Below are positions 1 to 13,944 of a stretch of 64,000 bases of DNA, one piece after another (the first letter of the stretch is position 1; each line of letters begins with the position of its first letter). The notes beneath the pieces are model-generated. The model searched no databases. It saw nothing but the letters and a program-made list of their open reading frames with translations, and was not told the DNA's origin. A program made the translations under genes and the position numbers. The DNA comes from Plumapathes pennacea (taxonomy: Eukaryota > Cnidaria > Anthozoa > Antipatharia > Myriopathidae): positions 4,455,274 to 4,519,273 of the forward strand of contig OZ038463.1 of the NCBI GenBank assembly GCA_964036295.1, read 5' to 3'.

Positions 1-1985
1 GAGAGCTTAGCGGCGACGCTGCTTAGATTACAGTTTACACCATTGGCCCGACATCAAAGCACTGCTACTCATCTCATTGATCAGGGCAAAGGTTATGCCG
101 GAGGATGGTATCGTTTACAGTTGTTAACATCTGCCTGCTTTTACTGTGATTAGAGCTCAGTTCAGATGAGTGCAGCTACAGCTGTGGCAGTGTTAATCAC
201 AAGTTTTGTTGAGGCTCTGTTAAAATTGGCGGCAGCTCAAAGCAGAATAGAACTGACCTAACTTGACAAACATTCAGCGACAGATTGTAGACACCAATGA
301 CTCCCAGATATGCTACGCATATCCGTGAGTCAAAAATATACAAGCCTGCTGTTCTTGTTTATGCTGATGTATGGCCCAGTACACGAACCCAATGAATAAT
401 TTTCTGCCGACAGTTTCAGCTGGTGTATTCCTCTCAGCAGAATCGGAACTTTAATTGCTTAGTAAGACGACTTCTTTTTCTTTCAAAATTTAATATTCGT
501 CGGGTCGGAAAGCTGTCTGTTTGATAAATATGCTGTTCAGATACAAAGCAAATTAAATTAGCCGATAAAGCTCATTAATATGCGCACCGTGCTATTTTAA
601 GAAAACGCATGCGTAACTCATGACCGAGTCCCTTTAACTATTTCTTCTAATTTTCCGCCTTCGTTCTCCATACACTAACCATAAATTAGTCTAAAAACAT
701 TTGCTTGCTTTTCATTGCTTTGCATTGGTCCCGAACGAATATTAACGCGGGGCAAATGTATTGATTCTTACCGACATTATTTACACCACTGTGTTGGTGG
801 TCATCAACGCAATAAACACAAAAAACGATAATATTTGAAATGAAAGGAAATCCTCTTCTATGACAAAAAATGTTCTTTAAGTTAAAAGAACTGAGGAACT
901 TCGAAATTTACTCTAATAAGTGAAACAAACAGCGCTATGGAATAGACCAATCATGTTTCGTTTGTTTTGTAAACGTCAGCAGGTACCACATTAGTAACGG
1001 CTGTACTTTCACTGGTTTGAACAAATGAAAACGGGCAGCGACACACATTGAAGGGGAAGTATTCAGAACGAAAATGAACTGGCCAGTGTATCAGTACTGG
1101 TAATTATGTATTCATTCTTTAAGCCGGTGATATTATCAAATACCAGACAAAAGTTTTGAACAAGAACAACAACCTGTCATTTAATAACAACATCAAGGGC
1201 GAATGTCAAGTATTTGCATACTGCACAAGACGGCTTCGCAGTGTTATAACACCAAAAACTCTGGGCGAGGCTTCTAATTTTTTGAATACCATGAAGTAAC
1301 CTGTCATATTTTGTATTTCAGCAGGGTGACTTTCTTACTGCAGTGATATCTGTCTTTGATGACTTACAATGTTTTAATAATTCATGCTTTTATTAGCCAA
1401 CCAGCGCGCCACAATTGGTCAGGTAGATGGGTTTTGAAACAGCATCAAACACTGATTAGAGTTTGATCCAATTTCCGACTCTAGGGATAAAATTTCTTTA
1501 TTTGCATATATTCCTTTGAGAAGTTATTTTAAAACTCGTGCTTCGTCTTTTTGGCGAGGGATTCCAAACACAGTCGAAGCCGCTTCTTGTTTTCATTGTT
1601 CTCGGTGTTTGGAGGATTCATCAAACACTCGCACTCGTTATTGACTGAAATATAACGTATTTTACATGAATACATATTTGCAAGACGTAAGTACATTCTT
1701 CACTTACCGTTGTACCTTCTAAACTGATTTTTCGATCTTCTCATGCTGCGTTGTCGAACATCGGAAAACGTACAACCTCCGCTGTTATGGCCCAGACCAA
1801 TAATTGTCGCTGAATTGTCCTTTTTTCAGAATCTCAGGTTGTGAAGACAGGGAAAGTACTGGCCACCTTGCGTCAGAAAAAAAATGGCTGCCGTGATCAT
1901 TGCATAATCCCGTAAACTCAAAAGGCCGGAGAAGCGCGCCACGTCAAGAGAAAAATTATACGTTGAACAGAACCGTTCAGTCGAC
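1..1985. other. Upstream spacer with dispersed-repeat fragment
   Basis: I see no coding exon here. Bases about 165-225 match 52,738-52,790 (shared core GCAGCTACAGCTGTGGCAG), so the left edge carries a fragment of a dispersed repeat. The last few hundred bases before 1,986 must hold the promoter and 5' UTR of SLC16-like gene A, but no TATA box or other element stands out. Confidence 0.6.
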
Positions 1986-4477
1986 ATGACAAGCAACTCG
2001 GTGAGTTGCTTGGTTATTAAATTTTAGGATACTGATCAAAGCATACCGAGCATCTTTAATTTTATGGTACTCAATTTTAGAATGCCTCTTCCTTCAAGGA
2101 CAAAGCTCTTCTCGAGTGCATCGAGAAGCCTCGTGGTGGTCAGCGGGCGCCAGACGGGGCCTGGGCCTGGGTGGTCTGTGTTTCCGGTGTCCTGTCCTGT
2201 ATCATCGTGTTCGGCTGCTGTTACAGCTTTGGTTTGCTGTTTCCTTTGTTACTGGACGAGTTCAAGGAGAGCAAAGCTAAAACAGGTCTATTGCCGAAAT
2301 AACTCCTGAGATATGTTTATTTTTGTTTGTCACCCATTCGTCGATCGATCTTGGGAACTCTAATAGTATTAACTCCATTGAAAATACATTTTTCGTTTTA
2401 GTCCTCACAACCCAAGTATTCAACCACAAATGCTTGAGAACTACCACGTGTATCCGGTCAAACAAGTGACCACCCCGCCATTGTTTTCATATTAGACCGC
2501 ACACAGTTGACTCAGACTAATTGAAGTAAGTAAGTACTTTACTCATACAGAATGTGTTGCTTGCAGCCTGGGTAGGATCTCTTGCCGTCTCATCCAATGG
2601 AATATTCGCTCCCGTCACAGGAAAGTTATGTAAACTTCAAGGTCCACGTTTGGTGATCATATGCGGGGCCTTGCTATGCGTGGCCGGCTTGCTACTCACG
2701 ACTCAAGTCGCCAGTATCTCTTGGATGTATTTCACCTACGGCGGGGTGTTCGGCTTGGGATCAAGTGCAATTTTCATGTCGACTTTTCTCGAAATTCCCA
2801 AACATTTCATCAAAAGACGATCTCTGGCCACGGGAATGATCGCAATGGGTCCTGGAGGGGGGTTGTTTATAATGAGTCCAGTCCTACAGGCCTTGTTGGA
2901 CGTTCTTCACTGGAGGCACGCCGTTATGGTCTTGGCGGGGATTGTTTCATTGTGCGCTTTCTTTGGATGTACGTACAGCAAAAGACTGTCGGATAACAGT
3001 TATACCGACCAATCAGCGGCGGCTGCTCTTGAGAAGGATTCTGAAAGCTCAACAAATCTACGACTCAAAGGATTGTCTTTCTTGAAAGACCCATTATACC
3101 TTAGTCTGACGATGATTATTACAGTGGCTTTCATTGGTCATACTGTGTCCGCGGTCCATTTGGTGAGTTTTCCAAGCCATGCTATAATTTGTTGGCGTTT
3201 TCAGTCAGGAACTAGTAGATGTAAAACTACTTCAATGTATTGAACACTGCGACAAGTCGACTGAATAAAATAAACATGGAGTTTAGTGTCAAACGCAGTC
3301 AAATAATGGACATTTCAACCAAAGCAATAATTACGTCACGAGTAATAAATAATCATCATAAGTACCAACGCACAATTACTCACTCCATCCCTTCGCATCT
3401 TCCCTGACACTCTCTTTAATCATAATCACATTACTCTCGTTGTCTACCACCAATATGCAGGGCCAATCACTGCTGTACACAAGATGTTTATCATTATAAA
3501 CAATCACACTCACCACCATTATTGCCACAACGCCACAACGCTATTATTCGTTACAACACGTTACCCTCGTGTCTGTTCCGGACCCGGCCATTTCTCCCCC
3601 CCCAACCTCCTATGAACATATGCTTATTTCTTCACCAGATTCGCTATTCCCAAGACATCGGCATAACAGCCCACTTAGCATCCCGCTTCTATCTGTGCAC
3701 CGGCATAGGATCTCAGCTTGCCAGGCTTGTTACGGGCAGATTGTGTGACTTCAACTGGTTCAATCCCCGAATGTTTCTGCACCTGGGTTTGGCTGTCAGT
3801 GGACTTTCTACCCTGTTATTGCCTCAGATTACCAGCTACTCCATTTTGTTGCTATACTCCGCCATGTATGGAATTTCAGACGGACTTGTCTCTTGCGGTG
3901 CTATGCTTTCAATGATATCATGCCTCAGAGAAGACGAAGCTCCCATAGGCTTTGGCCTTTATCAATTCGTCAGTAGCCTGGCGTATGCCGGTGGACCTCC
4001 ACTCGGAGGTAAACACATTAGCTTTTTCTCGTAATAGTCATTTGTGCTCAAGTCTCCTGCAGTCACATAATTTTGAACAAAACAATCCATGTGATGATCA
4101 CGCCTGATCTGTTTGCACTTCCTCATGACCGTCGTATTACAACATTTTACGTTTTGCAAAATGTGTGCAATGCAATAAGGGTTATAAATGAACTCTTGAG
4201 TCCTATGGGCTTTACCGAAACAAACCATATTCTTTTGAACAAACTGAACACTTAATTTTTGCTTTAACCTTTTTATCTGGCAGGTCTTATTGCAGACATC
4301 TATGGATCCTACGCTCCAGCCTTTTACGTTGCCGGAGGTTTTGCAATGTTTTCAACGGTGGTAATGTTCTTCACTTACCTTCTAAAGCCTACAGATGGAA
4401 CTATTGACGTGGCCGTAAAAAGCACAACAATATCTTATGAACTCTTGGTGGTAACTGACAGGGTGTCTGTATTGTGA
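1986..4477 (+). CDS. SLC16-like monocarboxylate transporter, gene A
   Basis: This is a 12-TM major-facilitator transporter of the plasma membrane, by family. Exons: 1986-2000 (MTSNS, donor GTGAGT), 2081-2285, 2567-3162, 3639-4008 and 4284-4477, joining in frame to about 459 aa. Exon 2 has the SLC16 signature as PDGAWAW before TM1. Exon 3 has the second signature, KHFIKRRSLATG. Exon 4 carries TM8 with the conserved Arg (GSQLARLVTGRL), and exon 5 has TM12 and the tail YELLVVTDRVSVL. Exon 2 has no in-frame Met and is preceded by a stop, so the tiny upstream exon is required for initiation. The substrate is unknown: the TM1 Lys and TM8 Asp of lactate-carrying MCT1 are replaced. This is the first and most diverged of five tandem copies. 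Confidence 0.85.
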
Positions 4478-5218
4478 AAAACGCGGGAACCGCGCGCTTA
4501 ACCCAACATAATGTCTGATAGATGAAAACTGAAGAACAAAGTTAGTATGGAAAAAGTGTCCAATTTGGTCCTAAACTCCGTTCAGATAGATCATATTTGG
4601 AAAACATTTTCCCGATGCAACTCATCAGAATCCCGATCAATGTTCAAGTCGAGCATCCATTTCGCAAACCATTGCAATTTCATTTAGAAACGGTCAAATA
4701 CAATCTATCGTCACAATCTGTAAACTATGGTTGTTGTTTAATTAACAAATAAGTCAATGAATTTAATAATAGGATAATTGGAGTGATCAGCTATTTTGAA
4801 GAGGTGGTCTATTAGACCTTTCATAACAATTTGGTCATGTGGTATTTTTCCCGTAGCATATCCCCTTGTGATTTATTAATGAAAAATGCGTTATTGTTCA
4901 TGTGATATTTATCTGTCCGCTGAGGACTTTTTATACTTTTGTGATGTGTTTACAAGCCTAAATAGTTTGACTCCCACATACGTTTAACATCTAAACTAGT
5001 GAAACGCTCAGCCATCCATTCGCATATGACTCGGCGAGAGACACATCATCTTGTAGAACTTCCACAGCTCAACAGTCCTTTTTCTATCACGCTTGGACTC
5101 ATAGAACTTGCTAAGTACAAACGCGACTCTTGTAAGGACATACAGAGCTTCAAGCGAAACGCATAGACAGAGATTGTAAGTCTTAGTTTTATACTAAAGT
5201 ATATTGTCATTATTAGAC

Positions 5219-5267
<49 letters not shown>

Positions 5268-8065
5268 GGATCCATATGTATTACTAAACTTTTGTAAATT
5301 TAGGATTCATATACTTGTAAATAGGATTTGTGTAATTAATTAATTAATTATAAATTAGTTCTGAAACCCCGTTAGGACGGACTAATAAAATGTATTGCAT
5401 TGTATCCCGAACGGTTTCATAAAATATAATATTTAGCATAAATTATCGAGATTGTCGTTATAATCTTAGGTAAGCTCCAGAAAGTTTCAAGCGATTTTGA
5501 GGTTGGCCAGAAAATAGCATTTTCTACAAAAATGCCCGTGGAAATAAAATGACTATGTATTTGTAAATTCTTTCGAGTTTTGGATTCTTTTAGTGACAAG
5601 AAAAAGTAATAGAGTGGGGTAGCGTGAAGCACAAAAAGTTCAAAGCAAAATGTTTTGCCCTTCTGGACCTCTCTTTGTCTGAAAGTACAAAAAGTTTCTA
5701 GTTTATTTTATTAGGTTAAGTTGGGATTGGGGTAGGGCTTCCGTTAAGTTAGAGTTAGGGTCAAAGTCGATCATTTTTGAGAAACAAAAACATGGGCTAT
5801 AGCAGTTTGTATTTTTTCAGAAAATTTTCATTTTTGGCCTAATTTTAGAATCGCATGACATATAATTTCAGGAAACCCCACTGGGACTATAACAAAGCTG
5901 TCCAAATGGAAGTTTTGATACTTCATACAGATGGGCCCGATAAATAAGAGCAAACCAACACTTCACGCTTTTTAAACAAAAAGGTTCAAACTATGCGTTG
6001 TTTTCTTGCTTTACCTCCATGAGTATGATTTCATAATTCAAAGAACAATGCATGTCAACTGTTGATAAACAGGGCGTGGTTCTCCGCTATTAAACTCAGA
6101 CTGCCTGATAGTCATTTGACAAGACAACACAAAATGATTCCCTGGTAACCAGCATTTACATGGCTGGTGTGGTTTCCTGGCGTTCCGCCTGAGCTTTCCA
6201 CAGCTAGGCATTGACAAGACAAGACAATTTAGTGTTCTCTTACCACTAAACTTTCATTTCTGTATATAGGTGCATACTTTTAATTTTATGTTATTCACAA
6301 ACAAAAAATTACTTCCCACCCAATGCTCGCAACTCAAAACTAAAATATCGACAGAAGTCAGTTGCATTTTAAAGTGCAGAATTACTGTGACTGCGGTAGA
6401 CACAAAGTGCCCACTAACAATGAATTGTCTAACACTGAATTGGGAGTTTAAAATCACTTCATTATTTCTTAAGTGACAATAAATTCCAGTATTGGGCCAG
6501 TATACATACACTTCTTTGATTTCCACGCATGTTGGAACATCATAGTTATTCAGCAGTTCATTTCAATCGGTTATACACCGCAGCTGATTATTTAAAATGA
6601 TGTCTAATTCTCGTTAGGGATCAGTATTTCGAAAATACACTTCGGTTTATATATAAGTTCTAAAATTATGCACGAAAAGGCGATTTCGTAGGGTCCCGAA
6701 TACGCGAACGCGATCGGCAAAAAGTGTAAATGAAGAACCTTCATCACCGAGTGGCTACGCGATACGCGGTGGAAAATATCTACAGCGCGACTTACAACAC
6801 TAAAACGTATGTCCCACCGACCGCGTAACAACCTTGTGAGAACGGACTCGGTGAACACAGGACTACTTTTAAGTAAAATTAAATTTCTTATTCCAGCTTT
6901 CGACAAGCGATCGTTGAGTCACACACATATTTTATTTGTACATTTTTACACGAATTTGGGTTGAAGCTAAAGAAAATTCAGGGCTCTTGTATTAGCTATC
7001 TGAAATAAACATATAGGGCTAGACTAGAGTTCAATAGGTCAGCACAGAACCATGAGTATCGTCATTTTATGGTTTCCGGCATTAATGCGCTTGCTGTCAC
7101 GGGATTTGGGTTAAAACCACAGTGACGTCACAGACCTAGCAACCAGTGCCACACACAGGTTAGACTCAAAATTCGCTCCGTCTCTTCGCTCTCCAATTCC
7201 CCTTGCCCCACCCCACTTCATCAATTTAGCGCCGACCCGCGCGGGACTAGGGACGAGCTAATCTAATTATCGGGGTTTTGACTAGCTTCCTGCACTAAAC
7301 GGCAGAGGAATCTTTTAGCGACGAGCTCAGAGTTTTTCGTCAGAATAACCAGTGTGGGCTTCCTGTGACTTAGTCTGAAATACAGTGTAAATTTTTGAGA
7401 TACAGTCTTGTTGAAATTAGGCGAATGTTTTGCCATATGCACCAGTCAATTGTAACCGGTAATCGGGAATCATGAAGAGAAATTCCCCCACCCTTTCGGG
7501 CTTAAACACCTTTCAAATACGAAAAAATGCGCCACATTGCCCCACCATTCCCCGAGGTGGGTGGGGGTTACAATTGACTGTGCATTACAAACTATCCAGT
7601 CAGAGCGACCGTGCCCCTGATCCCCTATGGCCGAGTGGAGGCCACGTGCCGAGTCGTGCGCACCACGATTTGTCCCCGGTTTGTCACGATCCACGGTTTT
7701 CGAACAAGAAAATATTTTCGAGAAAATTGTTCTGTTGCGGCAGGGCCCTGAACGCAAACCGGGTTGACTTGCCAAACAGCTCTGTCAAACCGGTTTGCCC
7801 TGTGGGGGTTAATACCCCGGAGACTGGTAACCGGATGGGTTGCACAACTCTTCCGATCACGTGACGCATTTAATTTTTTTTTAGACAATTTCTCGTTGCG
7901 GCTTTTCCGCTCTAACTTGACCACATCACGTATCGCGGAATTTCTTGTCCTTCCAAGCAACCACAAATAATCAGTTCGCCGACTGGACGACGGAGGAAAG
8001 TAGAAAATCAAACACAGGAACATTGTGTGCAATCCATGGGGAAAGTATTCCACAACAGTGTCGCC
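4478..8065. other. Intergenic A-B spacer
   Basis: No exon is supported. It contains an ATT microsatellite at 5,221-5,268 and otherwise unremarkable AT-rich DNA. The stretch 7,480-8,065 is more GC-rich and leads into the first exon of gene B, so it probably contains that promoter; no core element is recognisable. Confidence 0.5.
5221..5268. repeat. (ATT)n microsatellite
   Basis: About 16 uninterrupted trinucleotide units, downstream of gene A. Confidence 0.95.
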
Positions 8066-11000
8066 ATGGTAAGTTGTATGGCTGTTAAATTGTTAAAGCA
8101 CCGATACTGCGGCAAACCGCCGGAGCACACATTACTGTGGCATCAGTCTTGAATCTGAGAAAGATGCTTTGTTTTATTAGATTCCTGCAAAGAAAGGAAG
8201 TTGGCGCGTTGTCAAAAGACTTTTACCGACTTAATAAAATGTAGATATAATTCTGAGGCGTGAGCCCGGGGGGGAGGGGGTACTCCCATATATTTCCTAT
8301 ATAGGGATGTTCCGCCCAATAGGGTATCATTTTCAGGGTCTTCTGTCTTAAACAGGGTATCAAATTTTACATTTTTGTGTCTTAAACAGAGTTATTTTCC
8401 GAAGATTTTTTCCTCTTTCCCTCCCCCCTCAACCACATTTTTCCTCTCGCCATTTTCGTGCGATTTCTTCGTATGCTCCAGTGGAAACGCATGCAACGCA
8501 GGCTAACTTATCTTATCAAATTAGAGCACTTTGTCTTAGACAGGGTAGAAAAATTTCCATTTTTGTGTCTTGAATAGGGTCAGGGTTTTATAGAGTCGGC
8601 GGAACCCCCCTACTCAAATTCCTATTGAGTACCCCCCCCCCCCCCCGGGGGGCGTGAGTTCGTTGGGGCCAAGTTCATATCGGCATCTACTTCCATTGAG
8701 ATATCTGAAAGGGCCGTTATGAAAGGACTGATCCTTTTTTTTAACCATTAATACCAGACAAATCACTGCATGACGCTTTGCAGCTTTTGAACCGGCGGCT
8801 TCTTCTTTGCAGGACAGCGTGCTGTATTGTGCATCCGTCTGTCCTCGAAAACAGACACAATAGGCAATTGTTTTATTTATATTTATTTGTTTTTCGTTTG
8901 TTTTCCGCTGTTGTCGTTGTTGTTGATGTTGTTGTTGTTGCTTTGCATGAAATGGCCTCTATTGACGATTTTTCCGTTCGGTGAAATTTTGCAGGGAATT
9001 TAAAAATAAAAGTCAAGGTAACCTTGGGTTTGGCCGAAAGACCGTCCTCGGCTTGGTGACAGCTGGATTTCCGGGGCTTCCGGGGCAAATGAGATGCATT
9101 CGTTTAAGAACTCGGGAAACGTTCTAGATTGTTTGAAAAACATAGACTACCAAAAATATCAATGAATACACATTTCTTTTCCCGAGCAATTTTTATGGCA
9201 AAGAGAGGTGATCTTTCCTGTGCTCGTCGGGAGCCTTTTTTTTTTTTTTTTTTTGACCTGTTGGCGGGTCATATCCTCTGCCGCGCAGCATGTAACTGAC
9301 CATGTCATGCAAACGGGATACAAACTAGAAATACGAGTCCCTGCATGATGCAACGTACGGAATCGTGCTTCTGATTTTTATTGCTAACCCACCGCGGCGA
9401 AATCAAAATTGCCCCAAACGGCCAAGAACGGCGCCACAAACAATTGGAGGGAATTTTGTATTTCGGAAAGATTTCAGAAGAGCGCTCAAACTGACCGTGA
9501 TCATTCACCGTGACGATTTATGCGCCAATCATTTTGTACTGTTAACATCCCCCGGGCATTTGACACACCCTTCCCTCTCGCGGGGGTGGGGAATTTTACC
9601 TTTCAAACCGCTGTGAGGCATTTGGCACCACGTGCGGCATCACGGTTGAGTATATAGAAACTTATGTCTGGGAGATTTTAGCCGCTCGCAAATCTCCAAT
9701 ACGTGAATAATAAAGTTCAACTTAAACACCTCGTTTCTGTGTGTATTTTATTGCCGCTGTAGCGATTTTAGTCCGTTTCACTCGCTTTACTCCCCCAATA
9801 TGACGTCTCTCACGCAAAAGAAGGTTGGATACTCGCTCTCCGAACAACTCAACAAACGAGCGTTACAACGGTTGCGTCTGCCTGAACCGTACCACGAACG
9901 AACAGACGGCCGCAGTCTATGCTTTATCCCGGCCTTCTCTGTAAAAGGCAATCTTCGCCCGGTGTACTTGTTGAATTTCAGGACAATTTGGTTGATTTAA
10001 AGCAAATTGGTGGCGCTTGTTTGTCAAGCTTGAGTGTGCAGCCTTCCTTAAGGGAGTAAGAGTGGGCGGAACGAAATGAAATCGCTACAGTGGCAACGAA
10101 ATATGCACAGAAACAAAGGTATGTAAGCTTGAGCTTTATCCTTTGTAGAGGTTATCTCGCACTCGAAAGCTCCGCGCTGCGTAGAACTGGGGGCGAAACC
10201 ACGGGCAGCGGAGGCCTGGGGAAGAGGCAAACGAAGCGCAAAGCTTCCGAGAGCGAGACTGGTACCCAGAGTATATCCATTGTGGTCTGCAGCCGGCAGT
10301 TTACAGTAAACTTGCATAGAAAATTTCCTTATAAACCCAACCGTGACGCCACACGCTCAAAGCTTGTGCTGTGCATCTTTCAATATAATATATGATATTT
10401 TAGTATATACCACACGGTGAATAGTGCTCTTCGCGCGCTCTGATTGGCTCCTCAATCTCGGAATATCAAGTACTATTCACCTCCCGGCGGCTTCCGGTAA
10501 AACAAAATGGCACGCAAACCCAATTTTTGCTTATTTTTGTCGGAAATAAAATAGCTATTTGGGAGTTGGCTTTTAAACTTGTGTGGTATATACTAAAACA
10601 ATTATTCGCCTCAGTGTCGGTGAATAGCGGTGGATATTTACCTCGCCGTAAATAGCACCATAAGGCATCGCTTTTGGTATGCCTTTATTGCACCTTTTAG
10701 GGATTAAAATAAGCTCGAACCACGCCAAATTTACTACCTCTTAGGGGTCAAAACGAAAATTCACGACGAACATCTCCGCCCTTTTTATGCCGATGAGAGT
10801 AAGAGCATAAGGGAGTTACAAACAAATGATCCAGCATAACAAACAGGCGATATATCAATCAGCAGTTACACAGCTTCTTCACAGTATATGTATTTAACAG
10901 TATTTAAATGTCTCAACTGCAGGAGGCACCAAAATCACGTGACTCCTCCTTCAAGGACAAAGCTCTACTGGAATGCATCGATAAACCTCGTGGTGGTCAG

Positions 11001-13944
11001 CGGGCTCCAGACGGGGCCTGGGCTTGGGTGGTGTGTATCTCCGGTGTCCTGTCCTGTATCATCGTGTTTGGCTGCTGCTACAGCTTTGGTTTGCTGTTTC
11101 CTTTGTTACTGGACGAATTCAAGGAGGGCAAAGCCAAAACAGGTTGGATCGCTATAAACTACTTCCAATCTATAAAATAACGGCGCGTGCTTAGCATCCA
11201 TAATACATGAGTTTGTAAAGGGACGATGCATGAACTTAGATCCTGCTGGACATAGGGGCAATACGGTCAAAAAGTCGAAAACACACCAAGTTAAAAACCA
11301 TGTGGCAGGCGTCTAGACATCAAGATCTGCACAGGTTCACGCACTACAAAATACACCCTACTCAATAGAAATCAAGAGCTAACGACTTTTATACGATACA
11401 CACGAAAGGCGTTTCTAGGCCGTGCGGTTACCTTAAACAATATCGACCATTGCACAAAACTGTACATGAAGTGCAATGTAACGCTCACAAAACTTCGAGA
11501 TTTAGCCACGAAACTCGATACACTGGGACTAGATAGTCAAGTATAAATTGTTTCAATGTATGTTCTATAACACAAGTTACCCCGAGTTAGAAGAAGTTAA
11601 ATAGTGCTGGCGATGAACGCTGACCGGCGGAAGTGACGTCAAATTTCCTCGTGTCCATTTTGCTTATTCACACTTGTTGCTTGCAGCCTGGGTTGGATCA
11701 CTAGCCGTTTCGTCCAGTGGACTCTTGGCTCCCGTCGCAGGAAAGCTCTGTAAACGTCTGGGTCCTCGTTTAGTGATTGTTTGCGGGTCTTTACTATGTG
11801 TGGCCGGCCTGCTACTCTCGACCCAGGTCCCCAGTATCTCTTGGATGTACGTGACCTATGGCGGTGTGTTTGGACTGGGATCTAGCGCAATCTACATATG
11901 CACCTTTCTCGAAGTTCCGAAGCACTTTGTCAAAAGACGATCTTTGGCAACGGGAATGATTGCAATGGGTCCTGGAGGGGGGTTGTTTATAATGAGTCCA
12001 ATCCTACAGGCCTTGTTGGACGTTCTTCACTGGAGGCAAGCGCTAATGGTGATGGCGGGGATTGTTTCTCTGTGTGGTTTCTTTGGGTGCACGTACAGCA
12101 AAAGAATATCGGATAACAATTATACCGACAAGCCCGCATTAACCTCTCTGGAAAAGTCTTCTGATAAGGCAACGAAGTTTCAACTCGAAGGATTATCATT
12201 TTTGAGAAATCCTTTGTACCTTAGTATTACGATGATTAGTGCAATGGCTTTTATTGGTCATACTGTTCCCTCCGTCCATTTGGTAAGTTTCATTTATGAT
12301 ATTATATACATGATGAATCACATATATGTATGTATTTTAACCGATCACACGCATACAGGTTCAATATTATCGTTTTGACCTGCATTAAGTGACGTCCCCT
12401 CGGTCAATCGTGTGCCAAACAGAAAACGATCTCACTTTATTTCACGTTTCGTCACTCAAGTCAGGTCTCTTCTTTTTTCTTTAGCTATCTAGTGTTTGAA
12501 AACTTGATCTGTTATCTTTCAGAGAGCATATGAAACGAAACTAGGGCTACCCCTTCTTTTTATGCGAAAAAAGAACATATTAGGGAAGCTGCGCCCAAAA
12601 CTTATTTAACAAACCTGCTTCTATGTGAAAAAATGTGTATTGGAGACTGTAGACCCTTTTAAAAAGTAGCATCGCTGAATGTTTCGAAGTTGTCAAATCA
12701 CATATGGTGCTGTGCAAGTGGAAGTTGATTTGTATAGCGTACTATACTAAGCGTTATTCTTAGGTGTCGTCTGAGTCTTGGTAGAAAACTGCAGAAGACA
12801 GGACCAAATTACCACATTATTGACGTTTTTTGAAACACCATTATCAACATAAATTACTCTGTCGCTATACTATGATCATCATGATCATTATTACCCAGTA
12901 TTATCATCGTCATCACATCATTATCTGTTTCCATCCACCTTTGTAACCCGTCCGTGTCTTCTTTTCACCAGATTCGCTACTCTGAAGACCTCGGTATAAC
13001 AGCCCATTCAGCATCCCATTTCTATCTGTGCACCGGTCTAGGATCACAGCTGGGTAGACTTGTCACGGGCCGACTGTGCGACTTTAACTGGTTCAATCCA
13101 AAAATGTTCCTGCTCTTGGGTTTGGTTCTCAGTGGAGTTTCCATTCTTCTGTTGCCTCAGATTACCACTTACTCCCTCTTGCTGTTATATTCGTCCGTGT
13201 ATGGAATTGCGGACGGACTTATCTGTTGCGGTTTAATTCTTGCAATAATGTCATGTCTCCGAGAAAACGAAATTCCCGCTGGATTTGGTCTTTACCAGTT
13301 GGTTGCTTCGCTGTCGTTTGCTGGTGGGCCGCCGTTAGGAGGTTAGCATTGAAGTTTTTTTCTTTCTATCTACACCATTTGGCCTAAACTCTGCTGAAGC
13401 CATTTTTGTTTCCATTATTTGAAATAAGCGACATATTTATTACCCCGGTGCATCGACCAGGTCCCAGAAACAGCGATCTTGCGAGAAAAAGTCATTTATA
13501 ATCCACTTTTGGCTTTGTTTTCCAGTTCTGGCCTGATCAAAAAGAGTAGAGCAGCTTCCTGGTGCAGGGAGCTGCCATCAGGCACCACTTGAATGTGTAA
13601 TCAAATATATTTATTTAGTACGAGACTCGGAGAAATTATTTCACTTATTTTTGTAAAGATGAGCTAATTTTGATCTAATTTTTAAAGTTTATTACTTTAG
13701 CGTTAATATACTGTACGTTTCACCAGCCCACTTACTTCAATCTTTTCTTCTGGCAGGTCTTATTGCAGACATCTATGGATCCTACGCTCCAGCCTTTTAC
13801 GTCGCCGGGGGTTTTGTAATGTTTGCAACGGTGGCAATGTTCTTCACTTATCATTTTAAACCCAGACATAAAGCTATTGGCGTGGAAAGTACAGCAACAT
13901 CTTATGAACTCTTGATTGTGACTGACAGGGTTACTGTATTGTGA
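8066..13944 (+). CDS. SLC16-like monocarboxylate transporter, gene B
   Basis: Exons: 8066-8068 (ATG alone, donor GTAAGT), 10923-11142, 11687-12282, 12972-13341 and 13757-13944, about 458 aa. The first exon is proposed because its context (GTGTCGCCATG then GTAAGTTGT) matches the first exons of genes C, D and E with the four following codons missing. An alternative start is the in-frame ATG at 10908, which would read through the acceptor as MSQLQEAPK. The body has PDGAWAW, KHFVKRRSLATG, TM8 GSQLGRLVTGRL and the tail YELLIVTDRVTVL. It is the closest relative of gene C, with which it shares intron sequence. The transport substrate cannot be called. Intron 1 carries a hAT-type MITE and an 18-bp-TIR MITE. 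Confidence 0.82.
8265..8650. mobile_element. hAT-type MITE, GGGTACTC ends
   Basis: The terminal inverted repeats read CCCGGGGG...GGGGGTACTC and GAGTACCCCC...CCGGGG. The 8-bp duplication GGCGTGAG lies immediately outside both ends (8257-8264 and 8651-8658), which fits hAT-type target duplications. The interior holds degenerate repeats of a unit containing GTCTTAAACAGGGTA. A second copy lies at 39,885-40,178. Confidence 0.85.
8651..10397. other. Gene B intron 1, no exon seen
   Basis: Non-coding by inspection. It holds a TTG-rich tract near 8,905-8,940 and a poly-T run at 9,238-9,254. Open frames here are short and show no family resemblance. Confidence 0.5.
10398..10598. mobile_element. 201-bp MITE with 18-bp perfect TIRs
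   Basis: TTTTAGTATATACCACAC at 10398-10415 is exactly inverted at 10581-10598. It lies in the first intron of gene B. No target duplication was recognised, so the superfamily is unassigned. Confidence 0.85.

Noticed and set aside
7470..8053. Overlapping ORFs of 100-140 aa on both strands ahead of gene B
   Set aside because: All frames are open because the stretch is GC-richer; no domain or splice structure, and the region probably is promoter/5' DNA of gene B.
10888..11157. Alternative-frame ORFs over exon 2 of genes A, B, C and E
   Set aside because: The Ser/Cys-rich frame lacks transmembrane and signature motifs and does not continue into exon 3. The +1 frame with PDGAWAW does.
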